Shown: positions 4,582 to 6,040 of the stretch, piece after piece
Numbering within the stretch: position 1 is the first letter of the stretch
Layout of the letters: each line of letters opens with the position of its first letter
Source of the DNA: Caldilineales bacterium
Lineage (GTDB): Bacteria; Chloroflexota; Anaerolineae; JAAEKA01
DNA: 6,040 nt
Direction of reading: 5' to 3'
Assembly (NCBI GenBank): GCA_021463315.1
Contig: JAJTXO010000257.1
Location: forward strand, 1 to 6,040
Program-made: the position numbers and the translations under genes
The notes under the pieces: model-generated
Seen by the model: the letters and a program-made list of their open reading frames with translations, nothing else
Database searches by the model: none
Told to the model about the DNA's origin: nothing

Positions 4582-6040
4582 TTAGACGACGCGCGGGACG
4601 CGGGCGAGGATCTCGGCTACGACCTCGTAGCTGATGGTGCCCAGCCGCTCGGCCACCTGCTCCACGGTGATCTCGGCCGCGCCTTGCCGGCCGATCAGCG
4701 TCACTTCGTCGCCCTGGCGCACGTCGGGGATATCGGTCACGTCCAGCAGGGTCTGGTCCATGGTCACGCGGCCGATGATCGGTGCAGCTTGGCCGCGCAC
4801 CAGCACATGGCCCCAGTGCGCCGGCCCGCGGCGAAAGCCGTCGGCATAGCCGACAGGCGCTACGGCCACCTTCGTCGCGCGCAACGTCACGAAGGTGTTG
4901 CCATAGCTGACCGGCGCGCCGGCCGGCAGCGTCTTGACCTGCGCCACCTGGGTTTTCCAGCTCAGCACCGGCCGAAAGCCCGCGGGCAGCGGTGTGTCGG
5001 GCGACGGCGCCAGGCCATACAGCGCGATGCCGGGCCGCACCATGGCGAAGCGGCTCTCCGGCCAGTTGAGCATCGCCGCCGAGTTGGCAGCATGCACCAG
5101 CGGGATGGTCACGCCCCGCGCGTCCAGCTCGGCCAGCACGCGGCGAAAGGCAGCCAGTTGCGCCCTGGTGTGGGCGCGGTGCTCCGGCGCCGCGCTGTCA
5201 GCCACCGAGAAATGGGTGAAGATGCCCTCCACCGCCAGGCCGGGCAGCGCCATGAGCTCCGCTATGAAGGGCGCCACGTCGTCGGGCAGCAGCCCCAGCC
5301 GTGCCATGCCGGTGTCCACCTTGACGTGGACGCGCGCCGGCCGGTTCAGATCAGCCGCGGCGCGGCTCAGCGCGCGCGCCACGTCCAGATCGTAGACCGT
5401 GGCGATCACGTCCTGGCGCACGGTGTCGCGCGCCTGCCAGGCGGGTGTATAGCCCAGCGCCAGAATCGGCGCGTCGATGGCGGCCCGGCGCAGCGTCACC
5501 GCCTCGGCCAGGCAGGCCACGGCCAGCATGTTGGCCCCGTTGTTGAGCGCAGTGCGGGCCACGCTGGCCGCGCCATGGCCGTAGCCGTCGGCCTTGAGCA
5601 CCGCGCAGATCGCCACCTCGGGGCCGACGATCTGTTGCGCCCGCCGCACGTTGCCGGCCAACGCCTCCAGGTCGATCTCTGTCCAGGTGGGCCGGTCCTG
5701 GGTCAGCGGCCGCACCTGCAGCCAGCCGGCCGACTGGCGCTCCAGCAGCTCGCCGGCCCGCTCCGGCTCGGCCAGCAGCGCGGCCACGATGCGCTCCATG
5801 CGCGCGGGGCGGTCGGCCTTGAAGAGGATGACGGGGGGAGGGGCAGTTTGGTAGATCGGTAGATTGGTAGATTGGTCAACGCGTCGATCAGCTCTGCCAC
5901 CCACCAAATCCTCGACAAAACGCACGATATCGGCGTCGGTGTAGGCGCGGAAGATGCGTTGGCGGGGCATGCCCGCGTCCTGCGCGCCGTTGGCGATCTC
6001 CTGGGCGCGCTGGCCCTTGACCAGCAGCCAATCGGCTGCG
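4582..6040 (-). CDS. MurF-alanine racemase fusion (C-terminal end of MurF plus complete Alr; 5' end outside window)
   Basis: One frame stays open from the right edge to TAA at 4584-4582 (485 residues visible). I count the Met at 5970 only as a ruler; it is not taken as the start. From the edge to about residue 70 the sequence reads as the end of MurF, the ligase adding D-Ala-D-Ala to the UDP-MurNAc-tripeptide: QEIANGAQDAGM, TDADIVRFVEDLV, then VILFKADRPARMERIVAALL (47-66), in place of the usual DxxLxKGSRxxxME. After a short linker, PTWTEIDLEALAGNVR (94-109) starts a complete PLP-dependent alanine racemase: PLP lysine Lys126 (LKADGYGHG), Lys217/Arg224 (KVDTGMARLG), catalytic Tyr356 (VSYGNTF), GYADG (374-378), Met404 (VTMDQ) and the closing RVPRVV. 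Spacing agrees with known racemases. MurF-Alr fusions are known from Bacteroidota. An 8-bp repeat encodes a loop at about residues 32-43. Confidence 0.92.
   Translation of the reverse strand, partial: AADWLLVKGQRAQEIANGAQDAGMPRQRIFRAYTDADIVRFVEDLVGGRADRRVDQSTNLPIYQTAPPPVILFKADRPARMERIVAALLAEPERAGELLERQSAGWLQVRPLTQDRPTWTEIDLEALAGNVRRAQQIVGPEVAICAVLKADGYGHGAASVARTALNNGANMLAVACLAEAVTLRRAAIDAPILALGYTPAWQARDTVRQDVIATVYDLDVARALSRAAADLNRPARVHVKVDTGMARLGLLPDDVAPFIAELMALPGLAVEGIFTHFSVADSAAPEHRAHTRAQLAAFRRVLAELDARGVTIPLVHAANSAAMLNWPESRFAMVRPGIALYGLAPSPDTPLPAGFRPVLSWKTQVAQVKTLPAGAPVSYGNTFVTLRATKVAVAPVGYADGFRRGPAHWGHVLVRGQAAPIIGRVTMDQTLLDVTDIPDVRQGDEVTLIGRQGAAEITVEQVAERLGTISYEVVAEILARVPRVV
5842..5873. 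repeat. 8-bp repeat block inside the MurF part of murF-alr
   Basis: On the + strand GGTAGATC, GGTAGATT, GGTAGATT occupy 5850-5873, preceded by a decayed unit GGCAGTTT (5842-5849). It is the same octamer family as at 4486-4541. On the coding strand it is read as STNLPIYQT, falling in a variable loop between the VRFVEDLV helix and the conserved VILFKADR strand of the MurF C-terminal domain. An 8-bp unit is not a multiple of three, so a change of one or two units would shift the frame; three units preserve it. Confidence 0.92.

Noticed and set aside
4540..5862. A 440-codon open frame on the + strand
   Set aside because: It is the shadow of murF-alr on the opposite strand in high-GC DNA. It has no recognisable domain and is rich in Arg, His, Gly and Gln, while the - strand encodes clear MurF and alanine racemase motifs.

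Overview
The window holds the 3' part of a [NiFe]-hydrogenase maturation operon on the + strand (hypF C-terminus, hypC, hypD, hypE). A two-gene HicB/HicA-type toxin-antitoxin module sits between hypC and hypD. On the - strand, convergent with hypE, are dcd (dCTP deaminase) and a gene whose visible part joins the end of MurF to a complete alanine racemase in one reading frame. The high-GC coding sequence, the protein style and the dense short tandem repeats suggest a Chloroflexota bacterium of the Anaerolineae/Caldilineae type. That placement is recalled from general resemblance and is not proven here.

Layout: 1-531 end of hypF, whose first 220 bases are a 10-bp repeat array read in frame; 538-670 a 7-bp repeat array; 684-941 hypC; 999-1479 hicB-hicA; 1516-2604 hypD; 2592-2800 a palindromic 7-bp-type repeat region that overlaps the hypD stop and runs into the hypE start; 2800-3855 hypE; 3912-4469 dcd (-); 4486-4573 an 8-bp repeat array; 4582-6040 murF-alr (-, 5' end outside the window), with a second block of the same 8-bp repeat inside the MurF part at 5842-5873.

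How the genes work together: HypF uses carbamoyl phosphate to carbamoylate the C-terminal cysteine of HypE. HypE dehydrates this to a thiocyanate. HypC and HypD assemble the Fe(CN)2CO group that is delivered to the hydrogenase large subunit. The hydrogenase and the metal-insertion proteins HypA/HypB are not in the window. The - strand genes are housekeeping: dUTP supply for dTTP synthesis, and D-alanine plus D-Ala-D-Ala ligation for peptidoglycan.

I found no recognisable new enzymatic or defence system. The unusual content is the repeat architecture: five arrays with periods of 7, 8 and 10 bp in 6 kb. Two are read inside conserved proteins. One supplies both a stop codon and the sequence up to a start codon. 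One changes strand without losing its 10-bp register.
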